Under the pieces are notes generated by a model, which did not search any database, was not told the origin of the DNA, and saw only the letters and a program-made list of their open reading frames with translations. Below, in pieces: positions 36,225 to 44,808 of a stretch of 64,000 nt of DNA (its first letter is position 1; every line of letters starts with the position of its first letter). Source of the DNA: Gallionella capsiferriformans ES-2 (lineage in GTDB: Bacteria > Pseudomonadota > Gammaproteobacteria > Burkholderiales > Gallionellaceae). Made by a program: the position numbers and the translations under genes. The DNA lies in contig NC_014394.1 of the NCBI RefSeq assembly GCF_000145255.1, positions 2,790,001 through 2,854,000 of the forward strand. The letters are read 5' to 3'.

Positions 36225-38537
36225 TTAGAAGTTAGCCGTCAGATCCATCGTCACACTACGACCGGGCATCGGGTAATAGGCGAAGTATTTTTTGTTGAAC
36301 AGGTTGCCGACAGCGAAGCTGGCTTTGAACGTCTTGTCGATCTGATAACCAATTTTCATATCGGTCAGCCAGTATTTGCTGTAGCCCGTCCAGACATCCT
36401 TGATCACATCGGTATTCAAATTATCTGCCGACCCCCATACTTCACCGGTATAGCGGGTCATCACCATGCCAGACCAGTCGCCCCGTTTAAGATCCCAGCC
36501 GATACTCGCCATGTTTTTAGGAACATTGGATAAGCGTTTACCGATCATGCCGGAATTCGTACCGCCGTCACTGGTGACAATGGCACCGGTGTAGGTATAG
36601 CTGGCATTAAGACTCAACCAACTGGTAATCGGTGTCTCGCCGCTCAGTTCGATACCACTAATATCGGCACCCGCCACATTGGATTGTTGCCCCCAGAAAT
36701 TAATCTGACTGGTCGTGCCCGGCAAAATATATTGGGGTACTGCGGTGACCTTTTGGTAAATCATGTCCTTCATCTTGGTTTGGTAGTAAGCCACTCTGAA
36801 ATTTCCACCGCGCTCAAAATCCATATCCGCTGAAATATCCCAGGACTGCGCCGTTTCAGGTTTTAGATTCGGATTCGCCAGAATCAGTTTTCCGTTAGGT
36901 GCTGCCGCACCGGAAAAAGTCGGATTGGCGTACATCTCATAATTATTCGGCGCTCTAAAACCCGTACCCAGCGAACCTTTCAGGGTCAGTCGTTCATTCA
37001 GCTTATAAACCGCCGCCAATTTTGGATTGAATGAAGTTGCCGTTCTTTCAGGGCTGATTATCGTATTCGCGGGCGTCACATAATCCCGCGCTGTACCGTG
37101 TGAACGCCATGCGTCATAACGACCTCCGGCATACACCGTCCACGCATCCCCTAGCGAAATTTGATCCTGCAAGAACAACGAGGTCGTCGCGCTCACGCCA
37201 TCGGAGCTGGTATTCACCCGGGTTTTAGAATTGAGATCAGTCCAGTTAGCCAACGCATATTTTTTTTGCATCAGCGTGCCGCTCTCATAGGCCAACCCGG
37301 TCACGATGAATTGCTTCTCGCCTAAGCCAAAACTTAACTCAGCCGATGCATCGGTTTTACTGTTAGGCGAATCCGTTAATGTGCCGGTGCCAGTCGTCAT
37401 CGTATTGAGCGTTGTACTGGCTGCGCCCACAGACCAGCCATTTTGATCGACTTTCCCCACCTTAAGTTTCAGCTTGTAGTCACCGAAAATCTCGGTATCT
37501 ACGCCTGCAAAATAACGCATCGAGGTACGTCCGCCAGGATTCGTGCCGAAAAATGCCGATTCTTTGAGCGACGATTTCAGCCCGTTGATGCTGAGATTGG
37601 TCGCCAAAGCATTCGATGCTGGCAAGGCCAGCGGCTGCCCCGTTGCCACATCGGTCAGATAAACGTGATAAGGCGTCATTAAATTCTTGTCGTCGGTATA
37701 AGCCACCCCTGCATGCAATTTGGTAGTGCTGCTTACATCGAAATACAATTTGGCATTGGCATTGATGGCCCTTGAGGCATTAAATCCTTTGTCGCCAATG
37801 ATATTGGTTGCCGCCCCCGTGGTGGTCGTGGTCGGTTGGATGCCGGTCACCACTTTTGCGCCTGCCAACGGTGCCCCTGCCGGATTAGCCAGCGTCACCA
37901 AATCGGCGGCATAGCCATCACGATCATCTTGCGCGAAGTTGAACACCACGCCCAAACCATTTTCATATTTGTCGCGATAGCCCGCTTCTACTTTCTGGCG
38001 ACTGCCATCCGAAAATCCTTTGGTCAACTTGACGGTCATTTCACGCTTAGTCGGTGCTTTGGTAATCACGCTAATCACGCCGCCCAGCGCCGCGCTGCCA
38101 TACAAAGCCGAACCCACACCAGGAATCACTTCGATACGTTCTACATCGTTCATTGAGATGGCGGACCAGTTCATTTGCCCTGCAAAGGCATCCGTCTGAG
38201 ACTGACCATCGACCAGCAACAGGTTGCGGTTGATACCCTGACCTCGAAAACTGAGCTGCATCGTCGTTCCGGCACGACCGCCATCTATCGCGCCACCGCG
38301 CAGATACAAACTTGGCACCTTCGCGGTCAGCGCATCGCCGATAACAAAATTGTTACCCGCTTCCAGTTTCTTTGTATTAACCACCGACACATTAGCGGGC
38401 GCCTCCTTGATGGATTGGCGAATCTTCGATGCGCTGACGACTACATCATCCAGCATCTCCGTATCGTGCACCGCATAGACTGTTTGACTAACGGCCAGCG
38501 CAAGTACGCTGAGCGTAAATAATTGCTTGTTTTTCAT
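36225..38537 (-). CDS. TonB-dependent outer-membrane receptor 2
   Basis: About 770 residues: signal peptide MKNKQLFTLSVLALAVSQTVYA, TonB-box-like MLDDVVVSASK, plug domain (ANVSVVNTKKL to VERIEVIPGVGSALYGSAALGGVISVITK), and a barrel ending in VTMDLTANF with the required terminal Phe. First gene of the DCCP series, 84 bp upstream of the His-rich protein gene. A palindromic operator lies 80 bp before its start. The ligand is unknown; a metal chelate would fit the His-rich neighbour. Confidence 0.9.
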   Translation of the reverse strand: MKNKQLFTLSVLALAVSQTVYAVHDTEMLDDVVVSASKIRQSIKEAPANVSVVNTKKLEAGNNFVIGDALTAKVPSLYLRGGAIDGGRAGTTMQLSFRGQGINRNLLLVDGQSQTDAFAGQMNWSAISMNDVERIEVIPGVGSALYGSAALGGVISVITKAPTKREMTVKLTKGFSDGSRQKVEAGYRDKYENGLGVVFNFAQDDRDGYAADLVTLANPAGAPLAGAKVVTGIQPTTTTTGAATNIIGDKGFNASRAINANAKLYFDVSSTTKLHAGVAYTDDKNLMTPYHVYLTDVATGQPLALPASNALATNLSINGLKSSLKESAFFGTNPGGRTSMRYFAGVDTEIFGDYKLKLKVGKVDQNGWSVGAASTTLNTMTTGTGTLTDSPNSKTDASAELSFGLGEKQFIVTGLAYESGTLMQKKYALANWTDLNSKTRVNTSSDGVSATTSLFLQDQISLGDAWTVYAGGRYDAWRSHGTARDYVTPANTIISPERTATSFNPKLAAVYKLNERLTLKGSLGTGFRAPNNYEMYANPTFSGAAAPNGKLILANPNLKPETAQSWDISADMDFERGGNFRVAYYQTKMKDMIYQKVTAVPQYILPGTTSQINFWGQQSNVAGADISGIELSGETPITSWLSLNASYTYTGAIVTSDGGTNSGMIGKRLSNVPKNMASIGWDLKRGDWSGMVMTRYTGEVWGSADNLNTDVIKDVWTGYSKYWLTDMKIGYQIDKTFKASFAVGNLFNKKYFAYYPMPGRSVTMDLTANF

Positions 38538-38616
38538 CTTCAATATCCCCGGTATGTCTCGTTCTGATTTTTATCCGAGCGGATTGTAGATAGGATTAAC
38601 CTTGCTGAGAATGCGG

Positions 38617-38638
38617 CATTTTGTCGCGCGACAAAATG
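38617..38638. promoter_or_regulatory. Palindromic operator, copy 1 (receptor 2 / cytochrome b561)
   Basis: A 22-bp perfect palindrome with half-site CATTTTGTCGC followed by its reverse complement; core TTGTCGCGCGACAA. It sits in the divergent region 80 bp before TonB receptor 2 and about 63 bp before cytochrome b561. The flanks GAATGCGGCA on the left and CACCCCG to the right are shared with the copy upstream of cytochrome c'. Confidence 0.72.
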
Positions 38639-38701
38639 TCACACCCCGCGTACAAATGCTTTTGATACCATGCGCCACCAATTAAAAATGGATTAACAGT
38701 G

Positions 38702-39376
38702 ATGCCTAACCCTACAACGCAAGCTGTAAAAATTTGGGATTTACCGACACGTTTATTTCACTGGTCATTGCTGATATTGATTGCCGTCGGCTGGTGGTCA
38801 TCGACCGAAAATGGCGATATGGAATTACATTTTCGCTGCGGCTATGCAGTGCTCGCGCTCTTGTTGTTTCGCCTGAGCTGGGGGGTGATGGGTAGCAGCA
38901 GTGCGCGCTTTGCCGGTTTTATCGCGTCACCTCGCGCGCTACTGGGCTATCTGGCACGCGTCAAAAACAAGGACGTCATACATCACATCGGCCACAACCC
39001 GGCCGGGGGCTGGATGGTGCTGGCGCTAATCGGCACAGTATTTTTCATAGTCTTAGCTGGCTTGTTCGCCAACGATGACATGATGCTAGAAGGGCCCTTC
39101 GCCAACGATGTCGGCAAATCTATCAGCGATCTGGCGACATCCTGGCACGAACAAAGTTTTTATGGCCTGCTGGGATTGCTAGCACTGCATATCGCCGCGA
39201 TGCTGGTTTACCTGTTTTTTAAGCAAGAAAATCTGCTGCTTCCCATGTTGACCGGCATCAAACACCTGCCACAAGAGGTGAGTGTCCCGACCATTCACCT
39301 GCGCAGCAGTTGGCTGGCTTTGCTGCTATTTTGCATCGCTTCCGTTGCGGTCTGGCTGCTGGTGAAAATGGCATAA
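38702..39376 (+). CDS. Cytochrome b561-type membrane protein
   Basis: A 224-residue di-haem cytochrome b of the YceJ/CybB group: VKIWDLPTRLFHWSLL carries the first conserved His, and there are further His at HHIGHNPAGG and near SWHEQSFYGLLGLLALHIAAM. Four to five membrane helices. Passes electrons from quinol to c-type cytochromes. It is convergent with a cytochrome c' gene, a common pairing, and shares its operator type. An ATG directly after a GTG was taken as the start. Confidence 0.88.
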   Translation: MPNPTTQAVKIWDLPTRLFHWSLLILIAVGWWSSTENGDMELHFRCGYAVLALLLFRLSWGVMGSSSARFAGFIASPRALLGYLARVKNKDVIHHIGHNPAGGWMVLALIGTVFFIVLAGLFANDDMMLEGPFANDVGKSISDLATSWHEQSFYGLLGLLALHIAAMLVYLFFKQENLLLPMLTGIKHLPQEVSVPTIHLRSSWLALLLFCIASVAVWLLVKMA

Positions 39377-39427
39377 GCGCTTGTCTTTGTGAAAAGAGAT
39401 TCGGCGACACGCACCGCACTTCAAACG

Positions 39428-39892
39428 TCAATCAGCCTTATTTTTAAAATCATCGTGGCAAGCTTTGCAGCTTTTCTGTACCTTGCCAAACTGTACCTTG
39501 ATGGCATCTAAATCGCCCGTTTTCGCCAGCTCGGCTAGTCTGGCTGACTCATTTTCCAGACGGTCGTTGGCCTCTTTAAATTTATCGCTTTTCGACCAAA
39601 TTTCAGGCTTAGCCTTGGTCTCTCCCGCCCCAGATCCCGGTATAAAACCATCTTTAGGCAACTTGCTCAACACGGCCAGATAATCTGCATTGCGCAAGAA
39701 TAGCGCCTTGTCGTAGGGCATCTCACCCTTCGCCATCCGATACAACGGGCCGTAATACCACCCCAGCACCGTGTATCCCCCGCGCCTAAACTTGATCGCG
39801 TAGTCTTCGCGACTCATTTCGGCCTGAGCAACACTGGCGTACCCGACCATCAAGGCCGTGGACAATACGATTTTTGATATATTTTTTAACAT
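39428..39892 (-). CDS. Cytochrome c'
   Basis: 154 residues: signal peptide ending AQA (residue 24), then a four-helix bundle with the haem-binding CKACH at 142-146 close to the C-terminus, the hallmark of cytochrome c'. The family binds NO and CO at a five-coordinate haem and protects against nitrosative stress in the periplasm. It has its own copy of the palindromic operator 62 bp upstream. Confidence 0.92.
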   Translation of the reverse strand: MLKNISKIVLSTALMVGYASVAQAEMSREDYAIKFRRGGYTVLGWYYGPLYRMAKGEMPYDKALFLRNADYLAVLSKLPKDGFIPGSGAGETKAKPEIWSKSDKFKEANDRLENESARLAELAKTGDLDAIKVQFGKVQKSCKACHDDFKNKAD

Positions 39893-39953
39893 GCGGACAC
39901 CTGAAAATTGACTGGAATCGCCTGATTTTACGAGGGTATTGCCAGCCTAGGAA

Positions 39954-39985
39954 TGCGGCAAATTGTCGCGCGACAAATTGCCGCA
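39954..39985. promoter_or_regulatory. Palindromic operator, copy 2 (cytochrome c')
   Basis: A 32-bp palindrome with only one mismatched pair, arms beginning TGCGGCAA and ending TTGCCGCA, and the same 14-bp core TTGTCGCGCGACAA as copy 1. Both copies are flanked by GAATGCGGCA and CACCCCG, so they look like duplicated regulatory DNA. Confidence 0.72.
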
Positions 39986-40020
39986 CCCCGGCAACGCAAA
40001 TTTCGGCACGATTAAACGCA

Positions 40021-40054
40021 AAAAAGCTCCCGGGGTTTTCCCCGGGAGCTTTTT
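40021..40054 (-). terminator. Intrinsic terminator after the symporter gene
   Basis: A 10-bp perfect GC-rich stem GCTCCCGGGG/CCCCGGGAGC with a TTTT loop, flanked by A5 and T4 runs, so it can act in both directions. It lies 20 bp after the original end of the acetate symporter gene. Confidence 0.88.
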
Positions 40055-40074
40055 AGTCCAGCCGATGCAAAAGC

Positions 40075-40351
40075 TTAGTGAGCCGTTGCCTGTTCAGAGT
40101 TGATGCCGGTGTTCTGGCGAACGTACAACTCATCCCACATGTCTTCGGCACGTTTGTCGCGTGTGAAGATTGAACCCAAGATCACCATCAGGAAACCCAA
40201 AGGAATCGACAACAGACCCGGGTTTTTCAACAGGAAGAAAGGTTTTTCCAGGCCCATGATGCTGGTGGTCTGACCGTCAAATTTCTTCAGATCATCTTCG
40301 GCCTTAGCTTTGGCTTTTTCGGTCGCGGCGATATCTTTCTTCACCTTAGCC
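40075..40351 (-). pseudogene. 3' fragment of the interrupted acetate symporter gene
   Basis: Encodes the missing C-terminus of the symporter: the second half of a coiled coil (KKDIAATEKAKAKAEDDL), the last membrane helix (LLSIPLGFLMVILGSIFT) and the ActP-like tail DMWDELYVRQNTG. With the insertion sequence and one target copy removed, the frame joins exactly (GCT AAG GTG AAG), showing that only the insertion broke the gene. No start signal is seen for this piece. Confidence 0.85.
40343..40351. repeat. Target site duplication, left copy
   Basis: ACCTTAGCC directly precedes the left inverted repeat and occurs again after the right one at 41695-41703. Confidence 0.85.
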
Positions 40352-41694
40352 CACTACTGTCCGGTAGATTTTAAGTTCATTTCGCTGTAGCCCTTTATTG
40401 ACGTGGCTTTCAGCACGTTTTTGCATTCCGACGATTTCAAATACTATCTGGAATCGCCTTTGGTTAAAAAACCGTATCGTTTGCCCTTTAATCGGCAGAC
40501 GGAGCGGCAGCATGAATCGGGGCAAAACAGTTTTCGCACAATTGCTGGACTTCGTGCCGTTCAATCATTTCGAATATCTGACCGAGCGCTTTGCCGCCAA
40601 CCACGGGATCAAGCATTTCTCCGCATGGAGCCAATTCATCTGCATGGCCTATGCACAACTGACCCGGCGCGATGGCTTGCGTGATTTGGTTGCCTGTCTC
40701 AATTCTCAGAAGAGCAAGCTTTACCATATCGGTATCCGCAGCAAAGTATCCCGTTCCACACTGGCCGATGCCAACGAACGGCGCGACTGGCGGCTGTTCG
40801 AGGCACTCGGCCATCGTTTGATCTCCATAGCGCTCGAACTGTACCGGGACGAGGACATCGGCCTGGGACTCAAAGAACCGCTCTACGCCATGGACTCGAC
40901 CACCATCGATCTGTGCCTGACGCTGTTCCCCTGGGCGGAATTTCGTTCAACCAAGGCCGCCGTCAAAGCGCACACCATCATTGATCTGCGCGGTTCAATC
41001 CCTGTGTTTCTGTCCATTACCACCGGCAAGGTTCACGATGTCAATCTGCTCGACGTGATCCCATTCCCCGCTGGCACCATCGTCGTCATTGATCGGGGCT
41101 ACCTGCACTTCGCCAGATTGTATGCGCTACACCAGCGCCAAGTTACCTTTGTCATCCGCGCAAAGAACAATCTCCGCTTTACCTGGATTGCGTCGCGCGA
41201 AGTGGACAAAGCCACTGGATTACGCTGCGATCAAACCATACTGCTGGCGACACCCAAATCAAAAACCGCTTACCCGGAACGCCTGCGCCGGGTTTCTTTC
41301 CGCGACCCGGAAACCGGCAAGCATTTGGTGTTCCTGACCAATCGCTTCGATTTGCCCGCGCTGACCATCGCCAATATCTACAAAAATCGCTGGCAAATCG
41401 AACTGTTCTTCAAGTGGCTCAAGCAAAACCTTGCCATCAAACATTTCTATGGCAATTCCCTCAATGCCGTCAAATCCCAAATCTGGATCGCAATATGCGT
41501 TTACCTGCTGGTCAGCATTGCCAAAAAACAGCTCAATCTTCCTGCCTCCCAGCAGATTTTACTGAATCTTTTTGAGGTCAATATGTTCGATAAAACCCCA
41601 ATAAATCAAATGGTTGCAAATGCGATACAGAATCTTGACGAACCGGACATCAGTAAACAATTGAATCTATTCGATTTTTAACCGGACAGTAGTG
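40352..41694 (+). mobile_element. Intact IS4-family insertion sequence (1343 bp)
   Basis: Bounded by perfect 14-bp inverted repeats CACTACTGTCCGGT / ACCGGACAGTAGTG and 9-bp direct repeats ACCTTAGCC. It carries one complete transposase gene. Perfect ends, perfect target repeats and an undecayed host frame point to a recent insertion. Confidence 0.93.
40512..41681 (+). CDS. IS4-family transposase
   Basis: 389 residues: an N-terminal DUF4372-type domain (FAQLLDFVPFNHFEYL), then a DDE domain with YAMDSTTIDL, VVIDRGYLHF and the IS4 signature Y-x2-R-x3-E-x6-K in YKNRWQIELFFKWLK. Complete, no frameshift. The ATG with GGAG seven bases upstream was chosen; the frame is open further upstream within the element. 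Confidence 0.93.
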   Translation: MNRGKTVFAQLLDFVPFNHFEYLTERFAANHGIKHFSAWSQFICMAYAQLTRRDGLRDLVACLNSQKSKLYHIGIRSKVSRSTLADANERRDWRLFEALGHRLISIALELYRDEDIGLGLKEPLYAMDSTTIDLCLTLFPWAEFRSTKAAVKAHTIIDLRGSIPVFLSITTGKVHDVNLLDVIPFPAGTIVVIDRGYLHFARLYALHQRQVTFVIRAKNNLRFTWIASREVDKATGLRCDQTILLATPKSKTAYPERLRRVSFRDPETGKHLVFLTNRFDLPALTIANIYKNRWQIELFFKWLKQNLAIKHFYGNSLNAVKSQIWIAICVYLLVSIAKKQLNLPASQQILLNLFEVNMFDKTPINQMVANAIQNLDEPDISKQLNLFDF

Positions 41695-43511
41695 ACCTTA
41701 GCCAAATCGTCCTCTGCCTTCTTGAGCGCAACCGGATCCGCTGCAAGTGCGACCAATGATGCTTCCAGTGCCGGCACTTTTTCGTTCAGCATAGCCAGTT
41801 TTTCGGCTGCCGGCAGTTTGGCGGGCTTCTCAGGAGAGGCAGGTTTGGCCGCGGCTGACGTAACACAACCCTCCAGCGCAAACAGTTCGCACATAAAGCT
41901 TGATGCCACAACAGCCGGCTTCGCTTCTTTCGCAGCCTGCATTGGTTCGCCTTCAATAACCTTCTTAGCCGATGCAATCACAGCCTTAGGATAAGTCATG
42001 TTAGGAGAAACCATCACCAGACCAATCGCTGTCAGAGAGCCCACCAACATACCGAGGATAATGCCAGTGGTGTTGCACTTCTTCCAGTACAGCGTCAGGA
42101 ACACGGCAGGCAAGTTCGATGAGGCCGCAACTGCGAACGCTAGCGCGACCAGATGAGCCACGTTCTGACCCTTGGCCAGAATACCTACGGTAATCGCGAT
42201 CACACCCACCAGCACTGACGAGACACGTGCCGCCACAACCTGTTCTTTAGGTGTCGCTTTTTCGCCACGGATCACGCCGACATAAATGTCATGCGCCATC
42301 GCAGAAGCAGCAGCCAGAACCAAACCTGCAACCACCGCAACAATCGTTGCAAAGGCAACGGCAGCTACGAAAGCTAGGAAGAAGTTACCCAGCATCGAGT
42401 TTTCACCACCGCCCAGATATTGCGCAAGCAAAGGACCTGCCATATTGCCGCCCGCATCAACAGACGCGATCTTGGCAGAACCAACCAGCATCGCAGCACC
42501 GGTACCCAAGAACAGGGTCAGCACGTAGAAACCGCCGATAATACCCATCGCCCAGATAACCGAAGTACGCGCAGCTTGTGCCGTAGGAACGGTGAAGAAA
42601 CGCATCAAAATATGCGGCATACCAGCGGTACCCAGCACCAGCGCCAACCCTAACGAAATCTGATCGATCGGGTTTTTCAGGAACAGGCCCGGTTCTAAGA
42701 AACGCTGACCGAGTTCTTCTTTGCTCATACCGGCAGCCGAATCGCCCAACAGCTTAGCGACTTGTGCGACCACTTTTTCATCGCCAACCACCGCTTGCAG
42801 GTAAGCCGGCAGGCTGAAGCCATAAGGCGACCATACCAGGAATACCAGGATCAAAGACGCAATCACCAGCAATACGGCCTTAGTGATCTGAACCCATGTG
42901 GTTGCCTTCATACCGCCGAAAACAACGTAAGCCAGCATCAAAATACCGACGCCGATCACAGAGATTTCATAGTCAATACCGATCAGAGTCTTGATCAGCA
43001 CACCGCCACCGACCATTTGCGCGGTCAGGTAGAAAGTAGATACGGTGATGGTGGACAGCGCAGCAACCGTCTTAGTCTTCTTAGGGTCGTTACGGAAGGC
43101 CAGAATATCGCCCATGGTGTATTTGCCGATATTACGGCAAGGTTCGGCGATCACCAGCAAAACGGTGATGTACGCAACCAGCCAGCCCACCGAGTACATA
43201 AAGCCATCGTAGCCGTACAATGAAATCAGACCGGCAATACCCAGGAAAGACGCGGCAGACAGGTAGTCACCTGCAATCGCCCAGCCGTTTTGGATACCGG
43301 ACACCGAACGGCCCGCAGCATAAAACTCGGACGTGGTGTGTGTAGAACGCGCAGCCCAGAAGGTGATGGCCATCGTGATAGCGATAATCACGCCGAACAC
43401 CGCAAAGGTCATCCACTTAAATTCATCGGCAACCGCGCCCGTGCCCGCGAAGGCCGCACCGCTGCAGCACAAGGCGGCAACGGATACAGCCAATTGATTT
43501 AGCCTCGTCAT
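41667..43511 (-). CDS. ActP-like cation/acetate symporter, interrupted by an insertion sequence
   Basis: Main part of a sodium:solute symporter family permease: N-terminal signal-like helix, then about 12 membrane helices, with the family stretch FYAAGRSVSGIQNGWAIAGDYLSAASFLG and GTAGMPHILMRFFTVP typical of ActP. After helix 12 there is an unusual segment with two Cys, an Ala/Pro-rich part and a coiled coil. Translation now ends inside the IS with a few foreign residues, losing the last membrane helix and tail. It starts 2 bp after the DUF485 gene, the usual yjcH-actP order. Whether the truncated protein still transports acetate is unclear. Confidence 0.87.
   Translation of the reverse strand: MTRLNQLAVSVAALCCSGAAFAGTGAVADEFKWMTFAVFGVIIAITMAITFWAARSTHTTSEFYAAGRSVSGIQNGWAIAGDYLSAASFLGIAGLISLYGYDGFMYSVGWLVAYITVLLVIAEPCRNIGKYTMGDILAFRNDPKKTKTVAALSTITVSTFYLTAQMVGGGVLIKTLIGIDYEISVIGVGILMLAYVVFGGMKATTWVQITKAVLLVIASLILVFLVWSPYGFSLPAYLQAVVGDEKVVAQVAKLLGDSAAGMSKEELGQRFLEPGLFLKNPIDQISLGLALVLGTAGMPHILMRFFTVPTAQAARTSVIWAMGIIGGFYVLTLFLGTGAAMLVGSAKIASVDAGGNMAGPLLAQYLGGGENSMLGNFFLAFVAAVAFATIVAVVAGLVLAAASAMAHDIYVGVIRGEKATPKEQVVAARVSSVLVGVIAITVGILAKGQNVAHLVALAFAVAASSNLPAVFLTLYWKKCNTTGIILGMLVGSLTAIGLVMVSPNMTYPKAVIASAKKVIEGEPMQAAKEAKPAVVASSFMCELFALEGCVTSAAAKPASPEKPAKLPAAEKLAMLNEKVPALEASLVALAADPVALKKAEDDLAKVTTVRLKIE
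41695..41703. repeat. Target site duplication, right copy
   Basis: ACCTTAGCC, identical to the copy on the left side of the insertion sequence. Confidence 0.85.
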
Positions 43512-43513
43512 GC

Positions 43514-43828
43514 TTATGCTCCCTGTGTTTCGTTAATGATTTCTTGCGCCATCGCGTCGAATTCGGCATTGGCCTTCTTCGAATACATAAATGCGATCAC
43601 CCAGGCCACGACGAATTCGGACAGTGCAAACAGCAAGCCGAAATTGACCACGCCCCAAACCTTAGTTTTGAACAAATCCTGGAAATATGCGGCGCCAATA
43701 GGCAACATAAAGTAATAAATAATGGAAAAAATCATCAAGCCCCATAAGAAAAACGTTTTCTTACGATGCAATGCCTGAAATTTTGGGTTGGCATCAATGG
43801 CCGCCCAATTAATAGTTGGATTTGACAT
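43514..43828 (-). CDS. DUF485 (YjcH-type) membrane protein
   Basis: A 104-residue protein with two membrane helices (FFLWGLMIFSIIYYFMLPIGA and WGVVNFGLLFALSEFVVAWVIAFMY), the DUF485 pattern. It is found directly before actP in many bacteria and is thought to be an accessory to the symporter. The ATG at MSNPTINW has GGGAGG upstream; a longer frame was rejected. Confidence 0.85.
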   Translation of the reverse strand: MSNPTINWAAIDANPKFQALHRKKTFFLWGLMIFSIIYYFMLPIGAAYFQDLFKTKVWGVVNFGLLFALSEFVVAWVIAFMYSKKANAEFDAMAQEIINETQGA

Positions 43829-44070
43829 ACTTCCTCCCTGAAGACAATCGACAAGCCAGAACATGTACATTCTGACCCACTCTTAAAAACAGGTGCGAGA
43901 TTACGTTAAGGCGCGAGGTAATGCAATGCTTGCCGACTGTTTTTCTCAACCTCTATTGTCAACATCTTTGACGATAGGGTTATGAGCTGCATCACGCGCA
44001 ACCTGAACCATTAGCGAATTAACGATGTTTTATTGAGAAAATTGCGCCGTTTCAACCTTAAGCTCGCACT

Positions 44071-44088
44071 CGGATTGTCGACAATCCG
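44071..44088. promoter_or_regulatory. 18-bp perfect palindrome after the exonuclease gene
   Basis: CGGATTGTC followed by its reverse complement GACAATCCG. It lies between the DnaQ-like gene and the DUF485-actP genes, all on the minus strand. No T-run follows. The TTGTCG half-site recalls the operator at 38617 but the spacing differs. Confidence 0.4.
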
Positions 44089-44103
44089 GCCGGTCAGATG
44101 GCG

Positions 44104-44808
44104 TCACCCGACTTCGCTCACCCAGCGTTGCGCCTTTTCCAGATCACGCAGCGCAGCAAAATCGGCAATATTCCGGCCCGATGCCTGTGAAGCGCCGACC
44201 TGAAACAATTGCGCGGTGACCAGCGCGTCCGCCAGCGCATTGTGACGCGCGTCGTTGCGTATATCAAAGTGAGCTATCCAGTCATCCAGTGAACGAAAAC
44301 GCGCAGCTAACTCAGGATTGAGTGCGGGCATCACATAGGCCATATCGGACCAGGGTTGCTTGAAGGAAAACCCCAGATACTTGCTGATCGCACGCACTAT
44401 CATGGTCTGATCGAACGTGACATGAAACGCGATCAGCGGATCCTTTTGCAAGAATGCCAGAAAGGCCAGCAACGCATCGGCCGCCGGCACCCCTTCAGCC
44501 TGCGCAGCACCACCAATCCCGTGCAGCAAGATATTTTCCTTTTCGCTGACGATTTCCTGCTGTAATACGATATAAAAACTATCCCCCAACTCAATTTTTC
44601 CGTTGACCACGGCGACCGCGCCGATGGAAATCAGCCGATCTTCCCACAAATTCAATCCGCTAGTCTCCACATCGACCACCACACAACGCGTAGCCTTTAT
44701 TGCCTGATGAGCCGACACGGCAGGTAGCGCGCGCCAGAGCGACAGCCTGCGTTGTTGCTCGTCAGTCAAGTCTGGCCGGCGAAACCAGCGCAACACCGAA
44801 CTGATCAC
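44104..44808 (-). CDS. DnaQ-like 3'-5' exonuclease
   Basis: A 234-residue DEDDh exonuclease: motif I VVDVETSGLN (Asp, Glu), motif II LIAFHVTFDQTMI (Asp) and motif III HNALADALVTAQL (His, Asp). Related to the epsilon subunit of DNA polymerase III but lies in the acetate symporter neighbourhood and overlaps the DUF294 gene by 4 bp. That pair is recurrent in proteobacteria. Its substrate in this setting is not known. Confidence 0.87.
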   Translation of the reverse strand: MISSVLRWFRRPDLTDEQQRRLSLWRALPAVSAHQAIKATRCVVVDVETSGLNLWEDRLISIGAVAVVNGKIELGDSFYIVLQQEIVSEKENILLHGIGGAAQAEGVPAADALLAFLAFLQKDPLIAFHVTFDQTMIVRAISKYLGFSFKQPWSDMAYVMPALNPELAARFRSLDDWIAHFDIRNDARHNALADALVTAQLFQVGASQASGRNIADFAALRDLEKAQRWVSEVG

